Of a stretch of DNA of 64,000 bases, positions 52,589-62,424 are shown in pieces. The DNA comes from a bacterium (lineage in GTDB: Bacteria; Bacteroidota; Bacteroidia; Bacteroidales; Muribaculaceae). The notes below the pieces were generated by a model. That model was not told the DNA's origin. It saw only the letters and a program-made list of their open reading frames with translations, and did not search any database. The stretch covers positions 1-64,000 of the forward strand of contig SFTJ01000033.1 of assembly GCA_004563195.1 (NCBI GenBank). The letters run 5' to 3'. Both the position numbers and the translations under genes were made by a program. The stretch's first letter is position 1. Every line of letters starts with the position of its first letter.

Positions 52589-55500
52589 ATGAACATCAAG
52601 AAACACTTATTAGTATTCGTTACGGCGATGCTAACACTAACAGCGGCAGCCCAGCAAAAAGCCTATAGAGGCGTGGTTGTAGATGACAACGGAGAGGCTG
52701 TAATCGGAGCTACCATCAAGCTGAAGAAAGGCAAGGACCTGGCAGCAACTGATATTGATGGCAAATTCTCTCTGACCGGAGTGAAGCCCGGTGACAAAAT
52801 CGTGATTACTTATGTGGGAATGAAGCCCTACGAAGTGACAGTGAAAGAAAATATGAAAATCACGCTTCAGGCTGATGAGCAGATGCTCGACGAGGTGGTG
52901 GTTACCGCTTTCGGCGAGCAGAAACGTTCGGCATTTACCGGTTCGGCTGCTGTGGTGCAAGCCAAGACCATCGAGACAAAACAACTTACCAACGTAATAA
53001 GTGCCTTGCAAGGCGAAGCTGCCGGTGTGCAGATGATCAACAATAGCGGCGACCCTACCTCTACACCTACTCTGCGTGTGCGCGGTTTCAGCAGTATCAG
53101 TGCCGGTAAGGACCCGCTTATCGTGGTCGACGGTGCTCCCTACGATGGCGGTTGGAACAATATCAATCCTTCCGACGTGGCTTCGGTGACCGTGTTGAAG
53201 GATGCTTCGAGTACGGCGCTCTATGGTGCCCGCGGTGCCAACGGTGTGGTTATGATTACCACCAAGCGCTCGTCGCAAGGCGAAGCCAAGGTGACCCTCG
53301 ATGCTCGTGTGGGTTCTAACATCCGCATCTCGCGCGACTACGAGACCATTAAGAATCCGGCTCTCTACTATGAGACATATTACAAAGCACTCTACAATTA
53401 TCAGACCAATGCACTCGGTGTAAGCCCGCAAGACGCCACAGCTCTTGCCAATGCTCAGATGGCGGCTGGTGCCGGCGTGGGCGGCTTGGGTTACATCTGC
53501 TACACCGTGCCCGATGGCGAATTTTTCATAGGTGAGAACGGCAAGATGAACCCTAATGCCACTCTCGGACGTCGCGTCTACAGCAATGGCAACATCTACA
53601 CCATTCGCCCCGACGACTGGCAGGACATAGCTTTCCGCCACGGTATGCGTCAGGAATACAACCTCAATGTTACCGGTGGTAACGACCGATTGCAGTTCTA
53701 CGGTTCGTTTGGCTATCTCAACAACGAAGGTATTGTGTATAACAGCGACTACAATCGCTACTCGGCTCGCATCAAAGCCGACTATCGCGCCAAGGAATGG
53801 TTTAAGATTGGTACCAACATCAACTATTCACGAAGCGAATATCACACAGTGCCAAGCGACGACAGCGGCGTGTTCTATCAGGTGAACAATATGGCGCCTA
53901 TCTATCCCGCCTACATTCGCGATGCTGCAGGAAACATCATGTATGACGAAAACGGCAAGATGTACGACTACGGCGACGGCGACGAAATAGGTTTGCAGCG
54001 CCCCGTTTTGCCTAACATCAATCCCTTGCAGGATAATTCACTCAACGTAAACAAATATAACGAAGACTCTTACTCGGTATACGGTTATGCCGAAATTGCT
54101 CCTCAGCAATTGAAGGGCCTCAAGATTACCATCAACGGTACGGCATCCAACCGTTTCACCAAGGGTGTAAACACTGCCAACCCGTTCTACGGCTTCTGGG
54201 AGGACAACACATCGGGCGGTACCATCACAAAATACAGCGCGCAGACATTCTCCTACAACTTGCAACAACTCATCAACTATAACCGCGAGTTCGGTCGCCA
54301 CCACGTGGAAGCACTCCTCGGTCATGAATACTACAATCAGAACTACGAGTACCTCTCGGGAACCAAGAAGAACATGGCGAACTACTTCCTCAATATGACC
54401 CTCTCGGGCGCAATTCAGGTGAGCGACGCTTCCGACTCTACAAGCGACTACAACTCCGAAGGTTTCCTTTTCCGAGGCCAATACGACTACGACCAGAAAT
54501 ATTTTGCCAACGTGTCGTATCGTCGCGACGCCTCGAGCCGATTCCACCCCAAGCATCGCTGGGGTAACTTCTACTCGGTGGGTGGCGCTTGGATTATTTC
54601 GCGCGAAAACTTTATGGCTCCTTCAGCCAAATGGCTCAATGTGTTGAAACTGAAGGCTTCGTTCGGTCAGCAAGGTAACGACCGTATCGGCGACTACCTC
54701 TATGTCGACACCTACAGCATCGTTAACAGCAACAACCAACTCGGCCTCGTGCTCCTGAGCAAGGGTAACGAAAACATCACTTGGGAAACCAACAACAACG
54801 TGAACGCCGGCGTGGAATTCGAACTCTTCGACAGCCGCCTGCGCGGTAACGTGGAATACTTCTACAAGAAAACCACCGACATGCTTTGCTTCGTGCTCGC
54901 TCCTTACTCTTCGGGCTTCAACGGCACCTACGACAACATCGGTGATATGGTGAACAAGGGTGTGGAAATAGAACTCAGCGGCAGCATCATCAAGACCAAA
55001 GACATCACTTGGGACATCAATGCCAACGCTACATTCTATAAGAACATTATCGTGGAATTGGCTCCATCGCTCAAGGAAGGCTTCGAAGTCGACGGCCACG
55101 CAGGTTACACATCGGTAAATAATGTATATTGCGAAGGTTTGCCTATCTATCAGTGGTACCTAAAGCGCTATGCCGGCGTTAACGAAGAAGGTAAGTCTAC
55201 CTGGTACTACAAGAAGGCCGACGGCACTCTGGGCACTACCGACGTTTACGGCAACGCCACCTCATTCCTCTGCGGCGACCCGCACCCAACCGTTTATGGC
55301 GGTTTCGGAACCTCGTTTGCTGCTTACGGATTCGATATCAACATCGGTTTCACCTATTCGCTCGGCGGTAAGGCCTACGATGGTGGCTATGCTTCGCACA
55401 TGACCACGCCTAACGGCATCAACGGCGGTCACTCTTTCCACCGCGATATTCTCAACGCCTGGTCGCCAATCAACACCGAGAGCAACATACCGCGCTTGCA

Positions 55501-55780
55501 ATATGGCGACACCAACTCTACTGCTTCGAGCGACCGCTTCCTCACCAGCGCAAGCTACTTGACACTTCAGAACATCAACCTTGGCTACACTTTGCCTTCG
55601 AAGTGGATTCGTTCGCTCAATTTGAGCTCGGTGCGCTTGTATGCAGCTGCATCTAATATCTACTACTGGAGTGCTCGCCGCGGTTTCGACCCTCGCGGCT
55701 CGTTCTCCGGCGATGCCAACAACACCTATAGTTACAGCCCTGCGGCTACTATCTCGGGTGGTATTAAGGTTTCTTTCTAA
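52589..55780 (+). CDS. SusC/RagA-family TonB-dependent transporter, PUL 2
   Basis: Outer-membrane importer of 1063 aa with a signal peptide (about residues 1-21), a carboxypeptidase-regulatory-like domain (about 25-100, GVVVDDNGEAVIGATI), the TonB box region LDEVVVTAFGEQK, a plug (about 115-230, with LRVRGFSSISAG and LIVVDGAPYDG) and a barrel that ends in Phe (GGIKVSF). There is no STN domain. It differs clearly from the PUL 1 SusC in length and loop sequence, so the two loci probably import different substrates. Codons are GC-ending, as in most of the window. It is the first gene of an operon of at least four. Confidence 0.96.
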   Translation: MNIKKHLLVFVTAMLTLTAAAQQKAYRGVVVDDNGEAVIGATIKLKKGKDLAATDIDGKFSLTGVKPGDKIVITYVGMKPYEVTVKENMKITLQADEQMLDEVVVTAFGEQKRSAFTGSAAVVQAKTIETKQLTNVISALQGEAAGVQMINNSGDPTSTPTLRVRGFSSISAGKDPLIVVDGAPYDGGWNNINPSDVASVTVLKDASSTALYGARGANGVVMITTKRSSQGEAKVTLDARVGSNIRISRDYETIKNPALYYETYYKALYNYQTNALGVSPQDATALANAQMAAGAGVGGLGYICYTVPDGEFFIGENGKMNPNATLGRRVYSNGNIYTIRPDDWQDIAFRHGMRQEYNLNVTGGNDRLQFYGSFGYLNNEGIVYNSDYNRYSARIKADYRAKEWFKIGTNINYSRSEYHTVPSDDSGVFYQVNNMAPIYPAYIRDAAGNIMYDENGKMYDYGDGDEIGLQRPVLPNINPLQDNSLNVNKYNEDSYSVYGYAEIAPQQLKGLKITINGTASNRFTKGVNTANPFYGFWEDNTSGGTITKYSAQTFSYNLQQLINYNREFGRHHVEALLGHEYYNQNYEYLSGTKKNMANYFLNMTLSGAIQVSDASDSTSDYNSEGFLFRGQYDYDQKYFANVSYRRDASSRFHPKHRWGNFYSVGGAWIISRENFMAPSAKWLNVLKLKASFGQQGNDRIGDYLYVDTYSIVNSNNQLGLVLLSKGNENITWETNNNVNAGVEFELFDSRLRGNVEYFYKKTTDMLCFVLAPYSSGFNGTYDNIGDMVNKGVEIELSGSIIKTKDITWDINANATFYKNIIVELAPSLKEGFEVDGHAGYTSVNNVYCEGLPIYQWYLKRYAGVNEEGKSTWYYKKADGTLGTTDVYGNATSFLCGDPHPTVYGGFGTSFAAYGFDINIGFTYSLGGKAYDGGYASHMTTPNGINGGHSFHRDILNAWSPINTESNIPRLQYGDTNSTASSDRFLTSASYLTLQNINLGYTLPSKWIRSLNLSSVRLYAAASNIYYWSARRGFDPRGSFSGDANNTYSYSPAATISGGIKVSF

Positions 55781-55804
55781 TAATCCTAAAACTATTCAGA
55801 AACA

Positions 55805-57580
55805 ATGAGAACCAACATATTTAATATGATAAGCAACAAAACCAAGTGCGTGGCTTTGGCGATGGCCGCCATGATGACCACCACTTCGTGCATCGAAACC
55901 ACCCTCCCCACAAGCGTGCTTACTGCCGACCAAATTAAGGAAATGGCGTCGTCGCAGGAAGGTTTGCTCAACGGTATAGTTTCTTACATGATTACCGTCG
56001 ACTCTTGGGGCGATCAGACATATCCGGTTAACGACTGGGGCTATCCTTGTCAAATGTATTTCCGCGAAACTCAAGGCCAAGATTTCCCTGTGCTCACGAG
56101 CGGTTACAACTATTGGTACTCTATCGAAGCCGGTACCGAAACCCGTTACACTCCTTATTACACCTATCGATTCTACTACAACCTCGTGAAGTGTTGCAAC
56201 AACCTTATAGGCGTGGTAGATCCCGAAACAGCACCTACGCTTTCGCGTCAATATCTGGGCTGCGCCCTGGCTTATCGTGCCATGGCTTACCTGGATATGG
56301 CTCGTATGTTTGAATACAAGCGCACCGGCGTGCCTTCGGTCGATGCTAAGGCCGATGAACTCGGTTGCTGGGGCTTGACTGTGCCTATCGTTACCGAGGA
56401 CCAGGAGTTGGAGCAAATAAAGCAAAACAAGCGCGCTCACTTCACCGATATGTATCGTTTTATCCTCACCGACTTGAATCGCGCTCAAGAATATATCGAC
56501 GGATTTACTCGTGCCAGCAAAACCTTGCCCGACAAGAGCGTGGTTTACGGCCTCAAGGCTCGCCTTTACCTCGAACTCGGCTCAAGATTTGAAAATGCGC
56601 CCGAGGACTTGCAAGCAATGATAGAAAGCGATGCTTCGAGCGACACTTACGACAAACTTAACGTGCAGAGCGCTCGCGAATGCTACTCATTGGCTCGCGA
56701 ATATGCTCGCAAGGCTCAGATAGGCTATTCGCCCACCACCGCCGAGCAATGGCTCAATAGCGAAACCGGTTTCAACACTGCGGTATCGTCGTGGATGTGG
56801 GATGTGGAATACACCACCAAGGAGCAGCTCACCGATATTTTCTGCAGCTTCACCGGCACCATAAACAACGAAGCCGATTGGAGTATGGGTCGTGGTTATA
56901 GCGCTGTGAGAATGATAGGTAGCGCACTCTATAGCATGATTGAAGAAGGCGACTGGCGTCGTTGGTCGTTTATCGACCCTAATTATGCCACCACCGATGC
57001 CGGTTACGACCGCTTCACTCTGCAGGAAATCAACGGCACCAAGATTTCGCTCACCACACTCACCAAGAGCGAGTGGAAGGCTCTCCCTGCCTACGCAAGC
57101 ACCAAGTTCCGCTACGCTGCAGGCGGCAAGACCGACTACGAAGTTGGTTGTCTTGTCGACATACCGCTCATGCGTATGGAGGAAATGAAGTTTATCGAAA
57201 TCGAAACCACTGCCTACCTCGATGGTTTGGCTGCCGGTACAAATATGCTTCGCGATTTTATCAACACCTATCGCTACACCGACGGCTCTTACACCGCTCG
57301 CAACCCTGTGAGCATACCTTTGTTCCTGTCGCAACTCATGACACAAAAGCGCATCGAGTTCTGGGGCGAAGGTATCAACTACTTCGACTACAAACGCCTG
57401 CGTATGCAAGTGCGCCGCAGCGACAACACCAACTACGAGTCGCAATTTATGCTCGACTCGGTAGAAGGTTATGTGGCTCCGTGGATGAACTACTACATCC
57501 TTGAATTCGAGGCGGATATGAATCCCAATATCGTGCCTAACCCCGACACGTCGGGTTGCATCACAGCCACTGTGAAATAA
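55805..57580 (+). CDS. SusD/RagB-family lipoprotein, PUL 2
   Basis: Substrate-binding lid of the SusC channel, 591 aa, on the long side for SusD. The lipoprotein Cys is near residue 29 (MTTTSCIETT); a later ATG (residue 8) would also keep it. SusD blocks: YRFYYNLVKCCNNLIGVVD, YLGCALAYRAMAYLDMARMF, VYGLKARLYLELGSRF and, near the C-terminus, LMTQKRIEFWGEGINYFDYKRL. It starts 24 bp after susC. The substrate is unknown; the broad aromatic content (many Tyr/Trp) would allow carbohydrate stacking but is not decisive. Confidence 0.95.
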   Translation: MRTNIFNMISNKTKCVALAMAAMMTTTSCIETTLPTSVLTADQIKEMASSQEGLLNGIVSYMITVDSWGDQTYPVNDWGYPCQMYFRETQGQDFPVLTSGYNYWYSIEAGTETRYTPYYTYRFYYNLVKCCNNLIGVVDPETAPTLSRQYLGCALAYRAMAYLDMARMFEYKRTGVPSVDAKADELGCWGLTVPIVTEDQELEQIKQNKRAHFTDMYRFILTDLNRAQEYIDGFTRASKTLPDKSVVYGLKARLYLELGSRFENAPEDLQAMIESDASSDTYDKLNVQSARECYSLAREYARKAQIGYSPTTAEQWLNSETGFNTAVSSWMWDVEYTTKEQLTDIFCSFTGTINNEADWSMGRGYSAVRMIGSALYSMIEEGDWRRWSFIDPNYATTDAGYDRFTLQEINGTKISLTTLTKSEWKALPAYASTKFRYAAGGKTDYEVGCLVDIPLMRMEEMKFIEIETTAYLDGLAAGTNMLRDFINTYRYTDGSYTARNPVSIPLFLSQLMTQKRIEFWGEGINYFDYKRLRMQVRRSDNTNYESQFMLDSVEGYVAPWMNYYILEFEADMNPNIVPNPDTSGCITATVK

Positions 57581-57598
57581 TCATTTCGAAAACAATAG

Positions 57599-57623
57599 CC
57601 ACGGGGTGAAAGTCACCCCGTGG
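57599..57623 (+). terminator. Intercistronic hairpin after susD of PUL 2
   Basis: A perfect 11-bp stem, CCACGGGGTGA with TCACCCCGTGG, separated by a 3-nt loop, with A-rich sequence after it. It may set the ratio of SusC/SusD to the downstream lipoproteins. Confidence 0.5.
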
Positions 57624-57696
57624 TAAAAAAGAAGAGATATTTTATCGACAGAAAACTCAAAAGAAACACTATAAATAAAAAAAACTGCTTACGACT

Positions 57697-58647
57697 ATGA
57701 CTACAAAGCATAAATATATCACATCGTTGGCTATGGTAGCGGCATTGGCGCTAAGTGTATCGTCGTGCAAAACCGAAGATGTGCCATACACACCAGCCGA
57801 ACCGGTTGCATCCGACAATATGGGCGTGTATTTTCCCAACACCAACGAAAGCCTGGTGATGCGTGCTGAGGGCGACGAACCCGTAATCAATGTCACTCTG
57901 GCTCGCACCAACACCAAGGACGCCGCAACGGTGCCTATTGAAGTTGTCAGCAAAACCGACAACATATCTTGCCCCACGCAAGTGGAATTTGCTGCCGGCG
58001 CTGCCGAAACCACTATCACGCTTAGTTACTCCGACCTTGAGACCACTCCGCGTTGCGAATTGCTCATCGACTCAAGCTATGGCAACCCATATAAAATCAA
58101 GGACGGCTCGATGCGTTTCGGCCTCTCGGTCTACAAACTCAAGACCATCAGCGAGTCGATAGATATTCAAGTGGAAAGCACTAATGCTCCCAACTACTTC
58201 GCCGGCGTTAAGGGCATGGCTATCTATCAGCTTGGTAACGACAACCGATTTATCTGGCGTAACTTCCTCGGCGCAGGATTCGACTTGCAATTCCGCATCG
58301 ACGGCAATTTCGACCCCACCGATGTACATAATTGTTATGGCGCACTCACTCCGCTCAATCACTATGCCGACGACGAATTCGGATGGTATCTTATGAACGA
58401 AGAGCAAGCTGCCAGCGACGAAAACGCCACCTATGCTACTTGGACGCCTGAAGGAAGTGGAACTTCGATTACCGACTATATCTATTTCTTCTATCCTTAT
58501 GAAGGTTTCAACTATTTCTACATCGACTTTACAAAGTATGATTACGAAACCTCGGCAGGCACGGCATACTACTCGTATGGCACAATCAACAGCGCCATCA
58601 TCGACGACGGCGATTATGTAAACTTCTATTACTATTTGTATTATTAA
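57697..58647 (+). CDS. PUL 2 surface lipoprotein, Calx-beta-like N-terminus
   Basis: A 316-aa lipoprotein (Cys near residue 24, VSSCKTEDV). About residues 40-150 are a beta-sandwich like Calx-beta (NVTLARTNTKDAATVPIEVV, then AAGAAETTITLSYSDL). The C-terminal half is rich in Tyr, Phe and Asp (FFYPYEGFNYFYIDF) and may bind ligand through aromatic residues. Layout and position match that of a PUL surface-binding protein; the PUL 1 lipoprotein at 34078 has the same N-terminal plan but a different C-terminus. Whether a family name applies cannot be settled here. Confidence 0.7.
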   Translation: MTTKHKYITSLAMVAALALSVSSCKTEDVPYTPAEPVASDNMGVYFPNTNESLVMRAEGDEPVINVTLARTNTKDAATVPIEVVSKTDNISCPTQVEFAAGAAETTITLSYSDLETTPRCELLIDSSYGNPYKIKDGSMRFGLSVYKLKTISESIDIQVESTNAPNYFAGVKGMAIYQLGNDNRFIWRNFLGAGFDLQFRIDGNFDPTDVHNCYGALTPLNHYADDEFGWYLMNEEQAASDENATYATWTPEGSGTSITDYIYFFYPYEGFNYFYIDFTKYDYETSAGTAYYSYGTINSAIIDDGDYVNFYYYLYY

Positions 58648-58670
58648 TTAATCTTTTCAAATTCAGCCTT

Positions 58671-59426
58671 ATGACCAAGAGATTATTATCAGGCATAGCA
58701 TATACATTAGTGGCAGTGGCTGCCATGTGCTTCACTTCGTGCAGCGACGACGAAGAGCCCGTAAAGACTCCTATAGCACTGCCTCAAGTGGCTGTAACAA
58801 ACGCCACCCATAACAGCCTCACCTTCGAGTGGGCTCCCGTTAGCGGCGCTGTGCAATATGGATATAAAGTCTACGACGCCCTCGATGAAATCGTGGCAGG
58901 CGGCGTAACCGAGAAAACTTCGGTAAGCATCAGCGATTTGAACTACCTCTCGAGCTACACCATTCAAGTGTGGGCCTATCCCACTCTCGAAGATGATGCT
59001 TCTACCGCTTCCGACAAAGCCGAACTCACCGTCACCACACCATTCTACACCGCGCTCAACAATGCCGGCTCTCTCACCAGTGGTGTAATCAGCCAAACCT
59101 ATTCTGCCACCATAGTTGAGACTCGCCAACAGCCCGACCGATTCGGCACTTTCGCCATCAAGGGCTTCTACGGCGTTGAGGGTTACGACCTCGAGTTCAC
59201 CGTCAATAGCGACAACACCATCACCGTCACCAATGGCACAATCGACGAGGCGTCGGGTTGGAAAAAGGTAGCTACCGGCTCCACCAATGCCCGTGTGAAG
59301 AATGGTCTGCTCATCGACGACAGCCGCTCTTCGTTCTCGCGAACCGACTTCACCGTCACCTTCTATGCCAAGGGTACACGTGGCTCTAATGAAGGCTACG
59401 ACACTTTCGTTTGGGAAGAAGAATAA
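58671..59426 (+). CDS. PUL 2 lipoprotein with fibronectin type III-like domain
   Basis: A 251-aa lipoprotein (Cys near residue 24, CFTSCSDDEE). Residues about 38-125 form a fibronectin type III-like domain (LPQVAVTNATHNSLTFEWAP, then LSSYTIQVWAYPT). The C-terminal part (about 130-251) is a beta-rich domain of unknown type. It begins 23 bp after the previous gene, with no promoter in between. An adhesive or substrate-binding surface role is inferred from position and fold only. Confidence 0.72.
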   Translation: MTKRLLSGIAYTLVAVAAMCFTSCSDDEEPVKTPIALPQVAVTNATHNSLTFEWAPVSGAVQYGYKVYDALDEIVAGGVTEKTSVSISDLNYLSSYTIQVWAYPTLEDDASTASDKAELTVTTPFYTALNNAGSLTSGVISQTYSATIVETRQQPDRFGTFAIKGFYGVEGYDLEFTVNSDNTITVTNGTIDEASGWKKVATGSTNARVKNGLLIDDSRSSFSRTDFTVTFYAKGTRGSNEGYDTFVWEEE

Positions 59427-59462
59427 TAGATTAACAGCTTATATCTCAATGACTTTAGCCGG

Positions 59463-59491
59463 TAGGAACCGCATGTCACTCGCGGTTCCTA
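59463..59491 (+). terminator. Hairpin after the FnIII lipoprotein gene
   Basis: TAGGAACCGC pairs with GCGGTTCCTA around a 9-nt loop; a short CTTTTG follows. Likely the end of the main PUL 2 transcript or a partial stop before the next gene. Confidence 0.5.
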
Positions 59492-59577
59492 TAAGCGGAG
59501 CTTTTGCATATAACACTAACGATTGACCCTTTTTAATTACTTTATAAATAACCAATTAATCAAAATTTTTTAAGCGT

Positions 59578-60600
59578 ATGAAAAAATTTACTTTAATCTT
59601 AGCATCTGCTTTGATAGCAACAGCTGCAAATGCTATTACCCTGTCTGATTTGGCAGGAACTTATGTTTCTTCATTCTCAGGTTCGTATGTAGACGACTGG
59701 ACATCAACAAGTGCCGACACATGGGGAACATGGAGCTCGGAAAGTGATGTGGTTATTACCGTAAACGATGACAACACCATTACATTGAGTAACCTCGGTG
59801 GGACAGGAGTCGATTTTATAGGTACTGTAAATCTTGAGAAGAACACCATTACTATCTCTCCGGCTGCCGATGAAAACTACATTTATTGCGCCACACCTGC
59901 TGAATTTGGCACTGATGGCTATGGATATGGTTCTGCCGACATCACTGCCCCTATCGTGGCTACTATCGACGAAAATGGTGGCATAAGCCTCAATTATGTA
60001 GCTACATATAATGGATGGGTTTGCACCATCTATTCATCAGAAATATTGGCTAAGCTCGATTGGCAAGTAACCGGTAATATGAACTTTTTTGAATATGATT
60101 CTACTGCCGAGGCTTATGGTGAGGAATCTGTAGTAACCAAGGCTGCTACTCTTCGTAAGTACACTGACGGTGGTGCTATCACTCGTGGTTGCCAATACGA
60201 ACTTGTTAATACCGATTTGTGGCCAGATTACTTGCAATTCAATGTTGACGATGGCTTGGTTGACTTCGTAAATACTACAGATGGCTATTTCTATTGGTAT
60301 TATATTAATGGCAGCACTAATTGCACTGCATTGTATGCTGCTGATTGGGGCGAATTTAAAGGCGATGCAGAAAGCGGTGAGTTGAGTATGGAATATTACG
60401 ATTATCCCGACTATAATGACGAGAATAATTACACCTATGGTTTGTTTGAATTTACTTGGGGCACCACAGGCTTGAACTCTATCAAGACCGACAAGGTTGA
60501 CGCCAATGCTCCTGCATTCGACATTATGGGTCGTGTAGTTAAGGATACCACCGTTCCGGGTATTTATATCCAAGGCGGCAAGAAGTTTATCGTTCGCTAA
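59578..60600 (+). CDS. Secreted protein with T9SS-like C-terminal tail
   Basis: A 340-aa exported protein with a signal peptide (about residues 1-19, ending ANA). The body is beta-rich with many Asp, Gly, Thr and Tyr residues and recurrent patterns (VITVNDDNTITLSNLGGTG, TITISPAADENYIYC). The last 45 residues (LNSIKTDKVDANAPAFDIMG ... GIYIQGGKKFIVR) resemble the C-terminal sorting domain of type IX secretion, similar to the C10 protease end. It lies 151 bp downstream of the FnIII lipoprotein and ends before a strong terminator, so it may be expressed with PUL 2 or on its own. Confidence 0.75.
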   Translation: MKKFTLILASALIATAANAITLSDLAGTYVSSFSGSYVDDWTSTSADTWGTWSSESDVVITVNDDNTITLSNLGGTGVDFIGTVNLEKNTITISPAADENYIYCATPAEFGTDGYGYGSADITAPIVATIDENGGISLNYVATYNGWVCTIYSSEILAKLDWQVTGNMNFFEYDSTAEAYGEESVVTKAATLRKYTDGGAITRGCQYELVNTDLWPDYLQFNVDDGLVDFVNTTDGYFYWYYINGSTNCTALYAADWGEFKGDAESGELSMEYYDYPDYNDENNYTYGLFEFTWGTTGLNSIKTDKVDANAPAFDIMGRVVKDTTVPGIYIQGGKKFIVR

Positions 60601-60623
60601 TCCTATATTTATAACTGAACCAA

Positions 60624-60664
60624 GCCCCGAGAGTGACCAATCATCATCCTCGGGGCGTTTTTTT
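60624..60664 (+). terminator. Strong terminator after PUL 2
   Basis: GCCCCGAG pairs with CTCGGGGC, followed by GTTTTTTT. It begins 24 bp after the stop codon. Confidence 0.88.
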
Positions 60665-60705
60665 CGAAATTATAAGAAAATGATTCGTATTTTGCCTACA
60701 ATCAT

Positions 60706-60713
60706 TATCTTTG
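60706..60713 (+). promoter_or_regulatory. -7 box of the nitronate monooxygenase-like gene
   Basis: TATCTTTG, 33 nt before the start codon, matches TAnnTTTG. Confidence 0.55.
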
Positions 60714-60745
60714 CAATAACTACTTAATGATAAAAAAACTACGAT

Positions 60746-61702
60746 ATGGAGAACAGAATAACACAACTATTCGGTATAGAATATCCCGTGATAGCGGGTG
60801 GTATGGTATGGTGCAGCGGATGGCGCTTGGCATCGGCAGTGAGCAATGCAGGTGGATTGGGACTACTCGGTGCAGGCAGTATGCACCCCGAGACGCTTGC
60901 CGAACACATCGATAAGATGAATGCGGCCACCACCAAGCCTTGGGGCGTGAATCTGCCACTGATGTATCCCGAAATCGATCGCGTAATCGACCTTATAATC
61001 GAGAAAGGGGTGAAGATAGTGTTTACCTCGGCGGGAAGTCCCAAGAAATACACCGCGCGCTTTCACGAAGCGGGCATCAAGGTGGCTCATGTGGTGGCAA
61101 GCAGCAAGTTTGCAGTTAAATGTCAGGAAGCCGGCGTAGATGCCATAGTGGCTGAAGGATTTGAAGCCGGCGGGCACAATGGCCGCGAGGAGATAACCAC
61201 CATGGCGCTCATTCCGCAGATTCGCCAAGCCGTAACGCTGCCGCTGATTGCCGCCGGAGGCATAGCATCGGGTCAGGCCATGCTTGCCGCTATGGCTTTG
61301 GGCGCCGAGGGTGTGCAGATAGGCACCCTGTTTGCTGTGAGCGAGGAGAGTTCGGCATCACTCGAGTTTAAGCAACTCTGCACCACGCTGGGCGACGATG
61401 GCACTATGCTTGCTCTGAAGAAAGTGTCGCCCACACGACTCATCAAAAACGCGCTCTACATGCGCATAGCCGAAGCCGAGAGTCGCGGCGCTGAAGCCGA
61501 TGAATTGCGCACCATCCTGGGCGCAAAGGCATCGAAGCGAGGCATCTTCGAAGGCGATATCGACAACGGTGAACTCGAGATAGGTCAAATAGTGTCGACC
61601 ATAAAGGAAATACGCCCCGTGAGCGATATAATGGCTAAGCTTATCGATGAATATCGCACCACCAAAGCCAATATTGCCGCTCTGAAGCAATACGATTTTT
61701 GA
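60746..61702 (+). CDS. Nitronate monooxygenase/FabK-like flavoprotein
   Basis: FMN-dependent TIM-barrel enzyme of the 2-nitropropane dioxygenase family, 318 aa. Blocks: YPVIAGGMVWCSGWRLASAV, GLLGAGSMHPETL, AHVVASSKFAVKCQEAGVDA, and GFEAGGHNGREEITT with its conserved His. The FMN phosphate-binding part is GGIASGQAMLAAMALGAEGVQ plus IGTLFAVSEES. Members are either nitronate monooxygenases or the enoyl-ACP reductase FabK. The Bacteroidetes group to which this looks closest is usually annotated as nitronate monooxygenase, so FabK activity is only possible. Monocistronic. Confidence 0.88.
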   Translation: MENRITQLFGIEYPVIAGGMVWCSGWRLASAVSNAGGLGLLGAGSMHPETLAEHIDKMNAATTKPWGVNLPLMYPEIDRVIDLIIEKGVKIVFTSAGSPKKYTARFHEAGIKVAHVVASSKFAVKCQEAGVDAIVAEGFEAGGHNGREEITTMALIPQIRQAVTLPLIAAGGIASGQAMLAAMALGAEGVQIGTLFAVSEESSASLEFKQLCTTLGDDGTMLALKKVSPTRLIKNALYMRIAEAESRGAEADELRTILGAKASKRGIFEGDIDNGELEIGQIVSTIKEIRPVSDIMAKLIDEYRTTKANIAALKQYDF

Positions 61703-61809
61703 TAATAAATGTCATAAGCCTATTATTCAGCTTTAGCAAGGCAAGTGCCGAGAAAGTCGTAGCGCTGTGCGGAAATGGGTGATGCAGCAAAAAGCTGAAG
61801 CTAAATCGA

Positions 61810-62424
61810 TTAAATCTCCACGCCAAGGGCGGCAAGCTCTTGGCGGAGTGGGGCAGCGCCGGTGAATGTGATGCCGTGTATTCCCACGGCTTCGGCTCCC
61901 ACGGCATTCTCTTTGCGGTCGTCAACGAACACCGTTTCATCTGCTTCGATGCCGAAACGCTGCAAGGCGCGGCGATAGATGGCGGCATCGGGCTTGAGCA
62001 AATGCTCTTCGCACGAGAGCACACGGTCTTCTATCAAATCGAATATCGCAAAACGCTGCATGGTGTCGTAGACCTTGGTCGACCAGTTGCTGAGTCCGAG
62101 CACGCGATAGCCGTGCTGCTTGAGTGCGATAAGCACCGAGCGCATATCGGGTATTTCGTTAGTCACAATCTCCTGAAAACGAGTGTCGAAGGCGTCGATG
62201 AGGTCGGCGCAGTGAGGATATTGCTGCTTATACATTGCTACATACTCGGCAAACGGGCGTTCGCCCTTGTCGAGGGCTTGATAGGTGTTGCTGTCGAGTA
62301 CCAGACGCATAAATTCATCGAATGCCTCGTGATGAGGGTTCTCATCGCGAAGCATTGCGAAAAAGCGGTCGAAATCGTAATCGACAAGCACTTTGCCGAA
62401 GTCGAAAATTATGTTTTTTATCAT
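61810..62424 (-). CDS. HAD family phosphatase (IA/YihX-like)
   Basis: A 204-aa haloacid dehalogenase-like hydrolase. Motif I is NIIFDFGKVLVDYD (catalytic Asp near residue 8), motif II is VLGLSNWSTK, motif III lies around LLKPDAAIYRRAL (Lys), and motif IV is ETVFVDDRKENAVGAEAVG. The helical cap domain is between motifs I and II, as in subfamily IA. Typical substrates are sugar phosphates or FMN; none is indicated here. Its start overlaps the yccF stop by 4 bp, so it is translationally coupled. Confidence 0.9.
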   Translation of the reverse strand: MIKNIIFDFGKVLVDYDFDRFFAMLRDENPHHEAFDEFMRLVLDSNTYQALDKGERPFAEYVAMYKQQYPHCADLIDAFDTRFQEIVTNEIPDMRSVLIALKQHGYRVLGLSNWSTKVYDTMQRFAIFDLIEDRVLSCEEHLLKPDAAIYRRALQRFGIEADETVFVDDRKENAVGAEAVGIHGITFTGAAPLRQELAALGVEI

